Assembly: GCF_018499505.1 (NCBI RefSeq) | Contig: NZ_JAHDAC010000003.1 | Location: forward strand, 1-64,000 | Direction of reading: 5' to 3' | Source: Streptococcus parasanguinis | GTDB lineage: Bacteria; Bacillota; Bacilli; Lactobacillales; Streptococcaceae | DNA length: 64,000 nt | Part shown: positions 8,807-16,273 of the stretch, piece by piece | Numbering within the stretch: position 1 is the first letter of the stretch | Layout: each line of letters starts with the position of its first letter | The notes under the pieces: generated by a model | Told to the model about the DNA's origin: nothing | Seen by the model: the letters and a program-made list of their open reading frames with translations, nothing else | The model's database searches: none | Program-made: the position numbers and the translations under genes

Positions 8807-10792
8807 ATGTTACGATTAACCACTAAATTAGCTTGCTCCAATCTGATCAAGAACCGCAAGCTCTATTATCCCTTTGCGATTGCGGTCATTCTCGCAGTGA
8901 CCATCGCCTACCTCTTTGACTCCCTGACCTTTAATCCTCACATTCATGAGCTTCGAGGGGGAGATCCCATGATATTTACCCTGGTCTTGGGACTGTTCGT
9001 GGTCAATGCTGCGGGAGCTATCATCGTGCTCTATGCCAATAGCTTCGTCATGAAAAATCGCTCCAAGGAGCTGGGGATCTACAGCATGCTAGGCCTTGAA
9101 AAACGCCATCTCATCAGCATGATCTTCAAGGAACTCTTGCTTTTTGGCTTTCTAACCATCTCAGCCGGTGTCTTGATTGGAGCCCTTTTTGACAAGCTGA
9201 TCTTTGCCTTTCTCTTGAAACTCATGAAGATGAAGGTCCAGCTAGTGTCCACCTTCCAACCTGGGATTGTGGTCTTAGTTTTTGTCACCTTTGGTCTCAT
9301 CTTTGCCCTTTTGGTTCTTCTCAACGCTTGGCGGATTCTTCGTTTGAATGCTCTGCAACTGACACGTGAGAAAGCGAGTGGTGAAAAGAAAGCTCGCTTC
9401 TTGTGGCCCCAAACCATCCTGGGCTTAGCCTCTCTCGGTTTTGGCTACTACCTGGCTTTGTCTGTCAAAGACCCCATGTCTGCGATTTTGATCTTCTTTC
9501 TAGCCGTTATCCTGGTCATGATCGGGACCTACCTGCTCTTTAATGCGGGGATCACCGTCTTCTTGCACCTGCTTAAGAAAAAGAAGGGGTATTATTACCA
9601 ACCTAACAACATGATCTCGGTCTCTAACCTCATCTATCGTATGAAGAAAAATGCAGTGGGGCTTGCGACTATTGCCATCCTCTCGACCATGGTGCTGGTG
9701 ACCATCTCTGCAGCCACTAACATCTATGTCGGTAGCGAAATGGTCAAGAAAATCATGGCGCCTCATGATTTCTCTGTCCAAGGAAAAGGGGTAGACCTGG
9801 AGCTAATCAATCAGAAATTTGATGAATTTGCGTCTGAACATCATCTTGAGATCAAAAATCGTGACCTGATGACCTATGCCAACTTTGGGGTCAAATCACA
9901 AAAGGGCACGGATTTCACTGTCTATCAAGCTGATGAACGCAAGGTCATTCCTAAAACCGTCTTTCTGGTCTTTGATGCAGCTAGTTATGAACAAATGACA
10001 GGAGAAAAGGTTGATCTGACCGGCAACCAAGTCATCCTCTTTGCTCATAACAAGGCTCTTAAGGGGCAAAAGCAGTTCACTATCAATGGCCAAGACTTCC
10101 AAGTCAAGGAAGAAGTGACCAAGGATTTTATCACCGATCACGTGCCCAACATGTATAACATGATAACGGAGGATTTCAATTACCTAATCGTACCTGACCT
10201 CTCAGCCTTTATCGCCCAGTTTCCAAATCTTGCCATCTATACCAATATCTATGGTGGTTTCAATGTCAATGTCGATGAAGATCAGCAACTCAAGCTAGCA
10301 GCTAGCTATGACAAGATGATCGATGAATTGAGCAGCCAACAGGCCCAAGGAACATTTGTCTATGGGGGGAACCGTGCCAATGATGTGGCAGGGTTGAATA
10401 GCCTCTTTGGCGGCATCTTCTTTATCGGTATTTTCTTGTCACTGATCTTTATGGTCGGAACGGTCATCGTCATCTACTACAAGCAAATCTCAGAAGGCTA
10501 TGAAGACCGTGACCGCTTCGTCATCCTCCAACAGGTGGGGCTCGATGAACACGAGGTCAAACGGACCATCAACCGTCAAGTGCGGACTGTCTTCTTCCTC
10601 CCTCTCATCTTTGCCTTTGTCCACCTGGCCTTTGCCTACCATATGATCCGCCTGATTCTCAAAGTCCTCGGCGTCATCAATAGTGGCCAAGTCCTCGTCG
10701 TGACCCTCAGTGTCTGTGCTGTCTTTCTCGTCACCTACCTGATCGTCTTTTGGATCACCTCTCGGAGCTACCGTAAGATTGTGCAGATTTAG
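8807..10792 (+). CDS. BceB-type ABC transporter permease (module 1)
   Basis: This permease (661 aa, 10 predicted membrane segments) has FtsX-type domains at both ends and a large extracellular domain at about residues 310-525, the layout of BceB transporters that also act as co-sensors for BceS. Segments shared with module 2 include NRKLYYPFAIAVIL, VMKNRSKELG and VIYYKQISEGYEDR. It starts directly after the ATPase stop. The extracellular domain differs strongly from module 2, suggesting a different peptide range. Confidence 0.88.
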   Translation: MLRLTTKLACSNLIKNRKLYYPFAIAVILAVTIAYLFDSLTFNPHIHELRGGDPMIFTLVLGLFVVNAAGAIIVLYANSFVMKNRSKELGIYSMLGLEKRHLISMIFKELLLFGFLTISAGVLIGALFDKLIFAFLLKLMKMKVQLVSTFQPGIVVLVFVTFGLIFALLVLLNAWRILRLNALQLTREKASGEKKARFLWPQTILGLASLGFGYYLALSVKDPMSAILIFFLAVILVMIGTYLLFNAGITVFLHLLKKKKGYYYQPNNMISVSNLIYRMKKNAVGLATIAILSTMVLVTISAATNIYVGSEMVKKIMAPHDFSVQGKGVDLELINQKFDEFASEHHLEIKNRDLMTYANFGVKSQKGTDFTVYQADERKVIPKTVFLVFDAASYEQMTGEKVDLTGNQVILFAHNKALKGQKQFTINGQDFQVKEEVTKDFITDHVPNMYNMITEDFNYLIVPDLSAFIAQFPNLAIYTNIYGGFNVNVDEDQQLKLAASYDKMIDELSSQQAQGTFVYGGNRANDVAGLNSLFGGIFFIGIFLSLIFMVGTVIVIYYKQISEGYEDRDRFVILQQVGLDEHEVKRTINRQVRTVFFLPLIFAFVHLAFAYHMIRLILKVLGVINSGQVLVVTLSVCAVFLVTYLIVFWITSRSYRKIVQI

Positions 10793-10815
10793 GAAAAGAA
10801 ACTCAAATTAAATTA

Positions 10816-10953
10816 GAAACTTTCCTTAGGTGAGTACGGACGTCAGCGAACTTCGAAGAAGTTCCATGACTAATTATTGAGCCTAAGGTCTCAATAATTC
10901 CGAGTGCCTGAAACATAATTATTTCAGGCACTTTTCTCACAGCGGAAAGTTTC
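10816..10953 (+). repeat. Covarying structured repeat, copy B
   Basis: This 138-bp copy has inverted ends GAAACTTTCC / GGAAAGTTTC. Its hairpins are GAACTTC-GAA-GAAGTTC, TTATTGAG/CTCAATAA (10874-10897) and GTGCCTGAAA/TTTCAGGCAC (10904-10931). Compared with copy A, several stem pairs change on both sides. It lies 23 bp after the permease stop. The rest of 10793-11155 holds only the two terminators listed next. Confidence 0.85.
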
Positions 10954-11045
10954 AATATACTCTAATAATAATCAGATATTATTTGGATATTTTTGCACAA
11001 TAATCCAGCATAGGTTATTCAAAGAAAAGAATTGTCAATTTTTTT

Positions 11046-11069
11046 AGCTTGCTCATAGCGGGCTTTTTT
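11046..11069 (+). terminator. Terminator of the first BceAB operon
   Basis: The hairpin AGCTTGCT-CAT-AGCGGGCT, with two G-T pairs, is followed by a T run. It lies about 250 bp after the permease stop, beyond repeat copy B. Confidence 0.65.
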
Positions 11070-11114
11070 GCGAAAATCGACAGCGATTGTTTTTGCTTTT
11101 CAAAGGGATATAAA

Positions 11115-11143
11115 AAAGACTGAACCAGTCGAGTTCAGTCTTT
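11115..11143 (-). terminator. Terminator of the leftward SemiSWEET gene
   Basis: An 11-bp perfect stem (AAAGACTGAAC / GTTCAGTCTTT) lies 13 bp beyond the minus-strand stop codon, with a T-rich tract on the minus strand. It may work in both directions. Confidence 0.75.
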
Positions 11144-11155
11144 GTTCGCTTTCTA

Positions 11156-11419
11156 TTAAAGTGATGTAAGGAAAGTCAATCCTCCTAGGATGACACCTGC
11201 CGAATTCGGAATGATCAAAATCCAGTCTTTTTTAGGTTCCTTTGTCCAACCATAAATGACCCAGATCAAGCAAGAAATAGCAGCTGACAAGGGTTGGAAA
11301 GGTTGGGCCTTGTTTCCCTGTAAATTAGCAATAATTTGTGGGATGTAGGCAATGAAAACGATAATCCCAATAAAGGCACCGATCGAGCCAACGATTTGGT
11401 TGATTTTTTGTTTATTCAT
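11156..11419 (-). CDS. SemiSWEET sugar transporter
   Basis: This 87-aa protein has three membrane helices and the PQ motif of the first helix (AYIPQIIANLQG), plus the conserved Asn/Ser and Trp of helix 2 (ISCLIWVIYGW) and PNSAG in helix 3. SemiSWEETs form homodimers that move sugars by facilitated diffusion. A paralogue is encoded divergently at 11699-11956. The start ATG at 11419 follows AGAGGTAAAATTTT on the minus strand. The sugar carried cannot be told. Confidence 0.88.
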   Translation of the reverse strand: MNKQKINQIVGSIGAFIGIIVFIAYIPQIIANLQGNKAQPFQPLSAAISCLIWVIYGWTKEPKKDWILIIPNSAGVILGGLTFLTSL

Positions 11420-11463
11420 AAAATTTTACCTCTGTGTATCAAGATAGCATAAGTAGGAAGATA

Positions 11464-11534
11464 ATGCAATTAATTTGCATGCTATTCAAGATGAAAATGA
11501 TTATATTTGCAAAAAAATTAGACAAAGTGTCTAA
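11464..11534. promoter_or_regulatory. Two inverted repeats between the divergent SemiSWEET genes
   Basis: ATGCAA-TTAAT-TTGCAT (11464-11480) and TTAGACA-AAG-TGTCTAA (11518-11534) are perfect dyads within the 280-bp divergent region. Either could be an operator for the leftward gene. No known consensus was matched. Confidence 0.35.
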
Positions 11535-11635
11535 AATAATTACTATAGAGAAGACTCTCTCGAAGAGAAATCCATCTTCCTGCAAAATCACAAGATTGTG
11601 ACACTTTACAGTTCGGTAACATTTGAAAAAAAGAC

Positions 11636-11664
11636 TTGCATTTGAACAGGGCAAGCGTTAGAAT
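11636..11664 (+). promoter_or_regulatory. Promoter of the rightward SemiSWEET gene
   Basis: TTGCAT (11636-11641) and TAGAAT (11659-11664) are spaced 17 bp. The predicted start site near 11671 leaves a leader of under 30 nt. Confidence 0.65.
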
Positions 11665-11698
11665 AGTGCGTACTCAAAAAATGAAAGGTATTTTGAAA

Positions 11699-11956
11699 AT
11701 GAATGAAAAACAAATGAAAATTCTTGGTTGGGTTGCGACCTTTATGTCTGTGATGATGTACGTGTCTTACTTCCCACAAATCATGGATAACCTCGCTGGT
11801 CACAAAGGAAACTTTGTCCAACCTTTAGTTGCCGCTATCAACTGTAGCCTTTGGGTCTATTACGGACTCTTTAAAAAAGAACGCGATATCCCACTTGCTG
11901 CAGCCAATGCACCAGGGATCATCTTTGGGTTGATCACAGCCATCACAGCCTTGTAA
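11699..11956 (+). CDS. SemiSWEET sugar transporter (second copy)
   Basis: This 85-aa, three-helix protein has the PQ motif in SYFPQIMDNLAG, AINCSLWVYYGLFKK in helix 2 and ANAPGIIFG in helix 3. I chose ATG 11699 because it gives the family length; an in-frame ATG at 11681 would add MKGILK but lies too close to the predicted transcript start. It is similar to the minus-strand copy but clearly diverged (for example KKERDIPLAAAN against KEPKKDWILIIPN), so the pair may form separate homodimers or one heterodimer. A terminator-bearing repeat follows 10 bp after the stop. Confidence 0.88.
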   Translation: MNEKQMKILGWVATFMSVMMYVSYFPQIMDNLAGHKGNFVQPLVAAINCSLWVYYGLFKKERDIPLAAANAPGIIFGLITAITAL

Positions 11957-11965
11957 TCCATGAAA

Positions 11966-12148
11966 GAGAGAGTGGGACAGAAATTGGTAATTCGTTAGAA
12001 TTCGATTTCGTCGTCCCACCTCCGCACAGTTGAGTAGGGCTGTAAAAGCTGATGAAATCAGCGTAGTAGAGCCCACTCAACCACTGCGTCTTGCTCGACA
12101 ATCTAAAGACAATTGAGAGGCCAGGACTTTTGTCCCAGCCTCTTTTTT
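11966..12148 (+). repeat. Terminator-bearing intergenic repeat, copy 2
   Basis: This full-length copy has three hairpins: GTGGGAC/GTCCCAC enclosing AATTC/GAATT; GTTGAGT-GGGCT/AGCCC-ACTCAAC enclosing GCTGAT/ATCAGC; and a terminal GGCCAGGAC/GTCCCAGCC terminator with a T run. It serves as the 3' end of the SemiSWEET transcript. Open frames read across it on the minus strand are artefacts. Confidence 0.9.
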
Positions 12149-12215
12149 ATAACTTCACTCATTTCCATGGTATAATGGGAGGACTATTGATAGAGAAGAT
12201 CAAAAGGAGACACGA

Positions 12216-12596
12216 GTGGATCAAAAACATCACTGCCAAGTCCTATGGGCGAAAAATAAATACCTAGTGTTGAGTCATTCCAGCAACATTTACAAGGAGA
12301 TCCGGGAATACCTAAAGCAAGACCAGGTGGAGGTCAGCCATGTCGAGGACCTGATCCAGCAAGCACTAGCCTTGCCGGAAAATCGTGGCCAGGTCTCCAA
12401 TGCCTTCCAGCATATCTGGGGCTATTTCAAAAAGCATGCGACTCCTGAGGAAAAGGCCGACTTCATGTTGCTACTTGAGAAGTACCAGCATGGGCAAGCT
12501 AGCCAAGAGGATCTCATCAAGGGGATCCAAACGCTCCTAGAGCGCTACCCCAATCGCTACTTGCAAGACTCGACGCTACTAGGAGGTTATAGATGA
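12216..12596 (+). CDS. YbgA-like (DUF1722) protein
   Basis: This 126-aa soluble protein matches the DUF1722/YbgA family: the amino end MDQKHHCQVLWAKNKYLVLSH, the central HIWGYFKKHATPEEK and the end RYPNRYLQDSTLL are family-typical. The biochemical role is unknown; in E. coli ybgA lies beside the photolyase gene. Translation starts at GTG 12216 after AAAGGAGA. The stop overlaps the ATG of the dimer-glycosylase-like gene (ATGA), so the two are coupled. That context points to a role near repair of UV damage, which is inference. Confidence 0.8.
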   Translation: MDQKHHCQVLWAKNKYLVLSHSSNIYKEIREYLKQDQVEVSHVEDLIQQALALPENRGQVSNAFQHIWGYFKKHATPEEKADFMLLLEKYQHGQASQEDLIKGIQTLLERYPNRYLQDSTLLGGYR

Positions 12597-12958
12597 GACT
12601 GTGGCACCAAGATTTGATCAGCAAACTCCCTCGTCCCCAGCTTCTCGGCCAACACCGGGAATGCTGCGCCCTTCGAGGCAATGGCTGGGGCAAGAAGCAT
12701 GCGACGGTCAACTATGTCTTTGACTACTCGCCCTATCGCCTCTATGCCTATCACCGCCTGATCATGGAGGAGATGACCGCTCGTGGCTACAAGGTCAGCC
12801 CAGAGTGGTGGGAACCGACCTACCGAGGCAAGACCTGCCCAGCCTACCCAGAGCTGGAAGAAGAAGGCTTGAGCACCCCTATCTATCCAGAGCATCAGGA
12901 CACTTACCTCCAAGAATGCCTGGATAACCTAGCAGAAAAAGGGATTCAATTAGACTAA
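12593..12958 (+). CDS. Pyrimidine-dimer DNA glycosylase-like protein (T4 endonuclease V family)
   Basis: This 121-aa protein fits the Pyr_excise/TIGR02328 family. It aligns with T4 endonuclease V at the catalytic block: Arg22 and Glu23 (GQHRECCALRG) fall at the same residue numbers as in the phage enzyme, and RLYAYHRLIMEEMTARGY and YRGK match later conserved blocks. The enzyme class cuts the glycosyl bond at pyrimidine dimers using its N-terminal amine and then nicks the backbone. The position-2 residue is Arg rather than Thr. It overlaps the YbgA-like gene by 4 nt. Activity on dimers is likely but not certain in this branch. Confidence 0.78.
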   Translation: MRLWHQDLISKLPRPQLLGQHRECCALRGNGWGKKHATVNYVFDYSPYRLYAYHRLIMEEMTARGYKVSPEWWEPTYRGKTCPAYPELEEEGLSTPIYPEHQDTYLQECLDNLAEKGIQLD

Positions 12959-12964
12959 GAAAAA

Positions 12965-12991
12965 ACGGACCAGACCAGGTTCGTTTTTTTG
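12965..12991 (+). terminator. Terminator after the dimer-glycosylase-like gene
   Basis: The hairpin AACGGACC-AGACCA-GGTTCGTT with one G-T pair is followed by a T run, starting 6 bp after the stop. Confidence 0.8.
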
Positions 12992-13041
12992 CGCCAAATC
13001 CCAACAAAATGCTTTGAAAGCGTTAATTTCTTTCCCAAACA

Positions 13042-13050
13042 TGCTATAAT
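13042..13050 (+). promoter_or_regulatory. Extended -10 promoter of the MazG/helicase pair
   Basis: TGC-TATAAT lies 35 bp before the MazG-like start and just after the upstream terminator, so the pair is a stand-alone transcription unit. Confidence 0.6.
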
Positions 13051-13084
13051 AATAGGAGATTATGTACAGGAAAAGGATAGACGG

Positions 13085-13423
13085 ATGAAAGAATTAATCG
13101 ACTTAATTAATCAATTTAGAGATGAACGTGACTGGAGAAAGTTTCATAATGAAAAAGATTTAGCCATTTCGATTTCACTAGAAGCGAGCGAATTGTTGGA
13201 ACTATTTCAGTGGAAACAATCAGAGGAAGTAGTTGAAAAGTCATTAAAAGAAATCAAAGAAGAACTTGCGGATGTTTTTATGTATTCTTTCATGTTAGCA
13301 GATAATTTGAATCTGGATGTAGAAGAAATTATAAAAGAGAAAATTGATATAAATGCAAAAAAATATCCTGTAGAATTAAGCAAGGGAAATAATAAAAAAT
13401 ATACGGACTTGGAGAAAAAATGA
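13085..13423 (+). CDS. MazG-like nucleotide pyrophosphohydrolase
   Basis: This 112-aa all-helical protein has the MazG-type metal motif: EASE at 33-36 and EELAD at 59-63, with Asp63 a likely ligand. Such enzymes cut NTPs or dNTPs to monophosphate and pyrophosphate. The start at ATG 13085 follows AGGAAAAGGA; the upstream in-frame ATG at 12989 lies inside the previous terminator. Base use is clearly more AT-rich than in the flanking genes. The stop overlaps the next ATG (ATGA), so the helicase-like partner is translationally coupled. Confidence 0.8.
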   Translation: MKELIDLINQFRDERDWRKFHNEKDLAISISLEASELLELFQWKQSEEVVEKSLKEIKEELADVFMYSFMLADNLNLDVEEIIKEKIDINAKKYPVELSKGNNKKYTDLEKK

Positions 13424-15150
13424 GCAATATTCAATCACCCGTAGTTATAGAAATCGATTATTCAAATCGAACATTTGATCAATTAAAAGAAACGATTGCT
13501 CCGAAACATTCTAAGCTTATCTTTGATTATCCAACTGTATACATCGTAAACGATGAGAATAAAAACAAGTATAGTGTTTATGTCGGAGAAACAACAGATA
13601 TCATTCGTAGAACAAATCAGCACCTATCAGATGATATAAAGAAAGACCGAGAAGATTGGCGACAATTTGAACAATCTAAAACCTCTAAAATGTTTGTTAT
13701 TGGACACAACCATTTCAATAAATCTTTGACCTTGGATATTGAGAATAGGTTAATGCTTTACTTATCAAGTGTTGACCAAGTTGAAAGGGTTCAGAATAGA
13801 AGAGGAAATCCTCAAAACCAATATTATACTTCCGAAGAGTTAGACGAGATTTTCTCAAAGATATGGAGAACCCTAAATCGGAAAAACCATTATTTATTCC
13901 CAGCAGAAAGTTTTATTCGAAATTCAGCGATATTTAAATCCTCTCCATTTCACAAGTTAACAGATGAACAAGTGAAGGCCAAAAATGAAATATTGCTCAA
14001 AATTACATCTGTCATTAGTAAAAATGAAACAGGAGTTCTAATTTTAGTAAAGGGTGATGCTGGTGCAGGGAAAACGGTTTTGATGAGTTCCCTCATCGAT
14101 GATTTGTTGAATTCTGAAGATACTCAAATGATTCGTGAGAACAATGATATCAATTTGGTTGTGAATCATGATGATCAACTCAGTGTTTACCAAGAAATTG
14201 AGAAAAAATTGGAATGGAAGAGTGGATCAAATATTAATGTTGTGATGAAACCAACTCAATTTTTAAATGCTCTGAAAAAAGAAAAAACTGATGCTGGAAT
14301 TGTAGTGGTTGATGAAGGTCATTTATTATTGACTGCAAAAAATCAAGCTTATCTAGGTGGGAATCATCTAAATGATTTACTTTCTAAATCAAAAGTAGTA
14401 GTACTTGTTTATGATGAAAATCAGATCATGAACAAATCCCAAATATGGACAGATGATGCTTTCTTGAAATTGGAACATGAAGCCAATTTAAAAGGAAATC
14501 TCATTACGCTACATAACCAAATGCGTATCCATGCAACTAAAGAAACAGTTGAGTGGATAAGGAACCTGATTGATGTTGGAGTTGTAAATGAGGTTCCAAT
14601 TGATAATGATTATGATATTAGAGTTTTTGATTCTCCTGAAGAACTTCAAAGTGCAATCAAGGAAAAAAATGATAATCAGAGTTTAGGGATTTCACGCTTA
14701 ACAGCAACCTATGATTGGGAATATAGTAGTCAATCAAAACCGAAGGATTCTGACTATTGGTGTGTCCGTATCGGAGACTGGTCTTGTCCGTGGAACAGAC
14801 AACTTGCAAAAGAAAAAGAATCTAAACATTTATCCTGGATAGAGCAGTCTCAAACGATTCATGAAATTGGCTCAACGTTTACCGTTCAGGGATTTGATCT
14901 AAATTATGTGGGAGTTATCATTGGCCCATCTGTCAAATATAGAGACGGGAAAATTATTTTTGATATAAGTGAAAGCAAAAATAAAAGTGCTGTTCAAAAC
15001 AGAAAACTTGAATCAGGTGAAATGATTAATTACGGAGAAACATTATTGCGAAATGAGTTAAATGTTCTGCTCACCCGTGGAGTTAACGGGCTATATGTCT
15101 ATGCGGTTGATGAAGAACTTCAACAAGCATTAAAAAAGGCGACAAGATAA
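13420..15150 (+). CDS. GIY-YIG nuclease fused to a DUF2075 (helicase-like) ATPase
   Basis: This 576-aa two-domain protein has, at residues 38-70, a GIY-YIG-like fold (TVYIV, VYVGETTDIIRR, and a downstream Glu in DIENRL). Residues 205 onward form a P-loop domain of the DUF2075 / Schlafen group 3 helicase-like class, with Walker A GDAGAGKT (212-219), Walker B IVVVDEGH (Asp298, Glu299), an HNQMRIH motif and a C-terminal LLTRGVNG motif typical of superfamily 1 motif VI. The DNA is AT-rich. Coupled to a MazG-like enzyme, it looks like an accessory nucleic-acid module, possibly anti-phage. No experimental function is known to me. Confidence 0.78.
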   Translation: MSNIQSPVVIEIDYSNRTFDQLKETIAPKHSKLIFDYPTVYIVNDENKNKYSVYVGETTDIIRRTNQHLSDDIKKDREDWRQFEQSKTSKMFVIGHNHFNKSLTLDIENRLMLYLSSVDQVERVQNRRGNPQNQYYTSEELDEIFSKIWRTLNRKNHYLFPAESFIRNSAIFKSSPFHKLTDEQVKAKNEILLKITSVISKNETGVLILVKGDAGAGKTVLMSSLIDDLLNSEDTQMIRENNDINLVVNHDDQLSVYQEIEKKLEWKSGSNINVVMKPTQFLNALKKEKTDAGIVVVDEGHLLLTAKNQAYLGGNHLNDLLSKSKVVVLVYDENQIMNKSQIWTDDAFLKLEHEANLKGNLITLHNQMRIHATKETVEWIRNLIDVGVVNEVPIDNDYDIRVFDSPEELQSAIKEKNDNQSLGISRLTATYDWEYSSQSKPKDSDYWCVRIGDWSCPWNRQLAKEKESKHLSWIEQSQTIHEIGSTFTVQGFDLNYVGVIIGPSVKYRDGKIIFDISESKNKSAVQNRKLESGEMINYGETLLRNELNVLLTRGVNGLYVYAVDEELQQALKKATR

Positions 15151-15170
15151 GATGCTTCCTATTTCCCAAA

Positions 15171-15206
15171 TTTTTTTCGAATGATAGAAGTAGAGTGACT
15201 TTCCCT
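15171..15206 (+). promoter_or_regulatory. Upstream block shared by the two rpn genes, copy 1
   Basis: A stretch reading TTTTTTCGAATG, then a TA-rich -10-like core, then AAGT and TTCCCT lies 27 bp before the first rpn start. The same block precedes the second rpn gene at 17388-17420. It probably holds the promoter. Confidence 0.45.
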
Positions 15207-15232
15207 CTATTTTTTATCGGAAAGGAGCAGGG

Positions 15233-16120
15233 ATGCAGAAAAGACACGCGCATGTATCGCCGACCTTGGATATCATGGCCAAGAAGATTTTTAGTTTGCC
15301 GGAGGTGACGGCAGCATTTATTAGGGACATTTTGGAGCTGGATGTAGCGGACGCTCAGATTGTGGAAGGAAGCCAGCCCCACAGCATGGCCTATGAGGAG
15401 GATGATTTGTTCTCCACTGCGGTGGATGTGAGAGCCAAGCTCCACGACGGGACCGAGGTGATCATCGAGATCCAGATTCGCAAGCAGCAGTATTTCTTGA
15501 ATCGGTTCCACTACTATTTGGCCAATCAGCTGGTGGAGAATGTGCAAAAACTGCGCCAGCAAGGCCAAACGCATAAGATGTACGAGCAGATGGAGCCAGT
15601 CTATGGGATTGCAATTTTGGAGAAGTCGCTCTTACTGGACGAAGAGGCCGCCATCAATAAATACTGGCTGACCAATAGCCGGTCCGGCAAGCAACTTAAG
15701 GCCTATTATAAGAATGGCAAGCACCAAAATCTTCTGCAGGTTGCCTTTTTAGAGCTAGACAAGTATAATAAAGATGAGAACCTGACAGATGCAGGCAGAC
15801 AGTGGCTAGAGTTTTTTGGGAATCTTCCCTTTACAAAAGCTCCCAGTCAGGCTGTCGCCCACGCAGATTCATTACTGGATTCATCTAGCTGGACCAAGGA
15901 GGAGAAGACCATGATAGACGAGCGGATTCGTATTCAAGAAAATTATGATATGACCCTGGAGACGGCTATAGACGAAGCGCGTGAAGAAGGTCTGGAACAA
16001 GGTTTGGAACAAGGCCGTAAACAGTTGGTATGCGAGATGATCTCGCGAGGAATGACGCCTGATCTGATATCGGAGATGACGGGTTTGTCGCTTGAAGAGA
16101 TTGAAACTCTTCTTTCCTGA
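15233..16120 (+). CDS. Rpn family PD-(D/E)XK nuclease, copy 1
   Basis: This 295-aa protein belongs to the Rpn/YhgA group (PDDEXK_2), DNA endonucleases linked to RecA-independent recombination and phage defence. The active site is visible as Asp65 (AVDVRA) and Glu79-x-Gln81 (IIEIQI). The C-terminal third is helical with two GLEQ units. An internal in-frame ATG at 15911 preceded by AAGGAGG could make a separate small product. Start ATG 15233 follows AAAGGAGCAGGG. It is strongly similar to 17444-18454; the two flank a dehydrogenase gene and share an upstream block. Confidence 0.85.
   Translation: MQKRHAHVSPTLDIMAKKIFSLPEVTAAFIRDILELDVADAQIVEGSQPHSMAYEEDDLFSTAVDVRAKLHDGTEVIIEIQIRKQQYFLNRFHYYLANQLVENVQKLRQQGQTHKMYEQMEPVYGIAILEKSLLLDEEAAINKYWLTNSRSGKQLKAYYKNGKHQNLLQVAFLELDKYNKDENLTDAGRQWLEFFGNLPFTKAPSQAVAHADSLLDSSSWTKEEKTMIDERIRIQENYDMTLETAIDEAREEGLEQGLEQGRKQLVCEMISRGMTPDLISEMTGLSLEEIETLLS
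15911..16120 (+). CDS. Possible intragenic small protein (RpnS-like) inside rpn copy 1
   Basis: In frame with the host gene, ATG 15911 (Met227) is preceded by AAGGAGG (15896-15902) at 8 nt spacing. That is at least as good as the gene's own ribosome site. It would give a 69-aa protein made of the C-terminal helical region starting MIDERIRIQE. In E. coli, Rpn nucleases are inhibited by such internally started small proteins. The second rpn gene has the same arrangement at the equivalent codon. No expression evidence is available. Confidence 0.45.
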   Translation: MIDERIRIQENYDMTLETAIDEAREEGLEQGLEQGRKQLVCEMISRGMTPDLISEMTGLSLEEIETLLS

Positions 16121-16273
16121 GCCGTTAAAAGAGGCACTGCCTCTTTTCTTTTTGAAAAAAACTTGAAAATTTTCCCATTTTTTCAATCCGCCTTTCTAGA
16201 ATTGTGGTAGAATAGAGTCAACAAAGAGCTATCCTCACCAACAGTGTGATCGATACTAGAAAAGAGGATTCTG

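Noticed and set aside
11825..12076. Minus-strand frame starting MGSTTLISSAFTALLN, also seen near 17062-17310 and 52886-53077
   Set aside because: It is the translation of the terminator-bearing repeat plus neighbouring gene ends; it has no ribosome site and recurs only because the repeat recurs.
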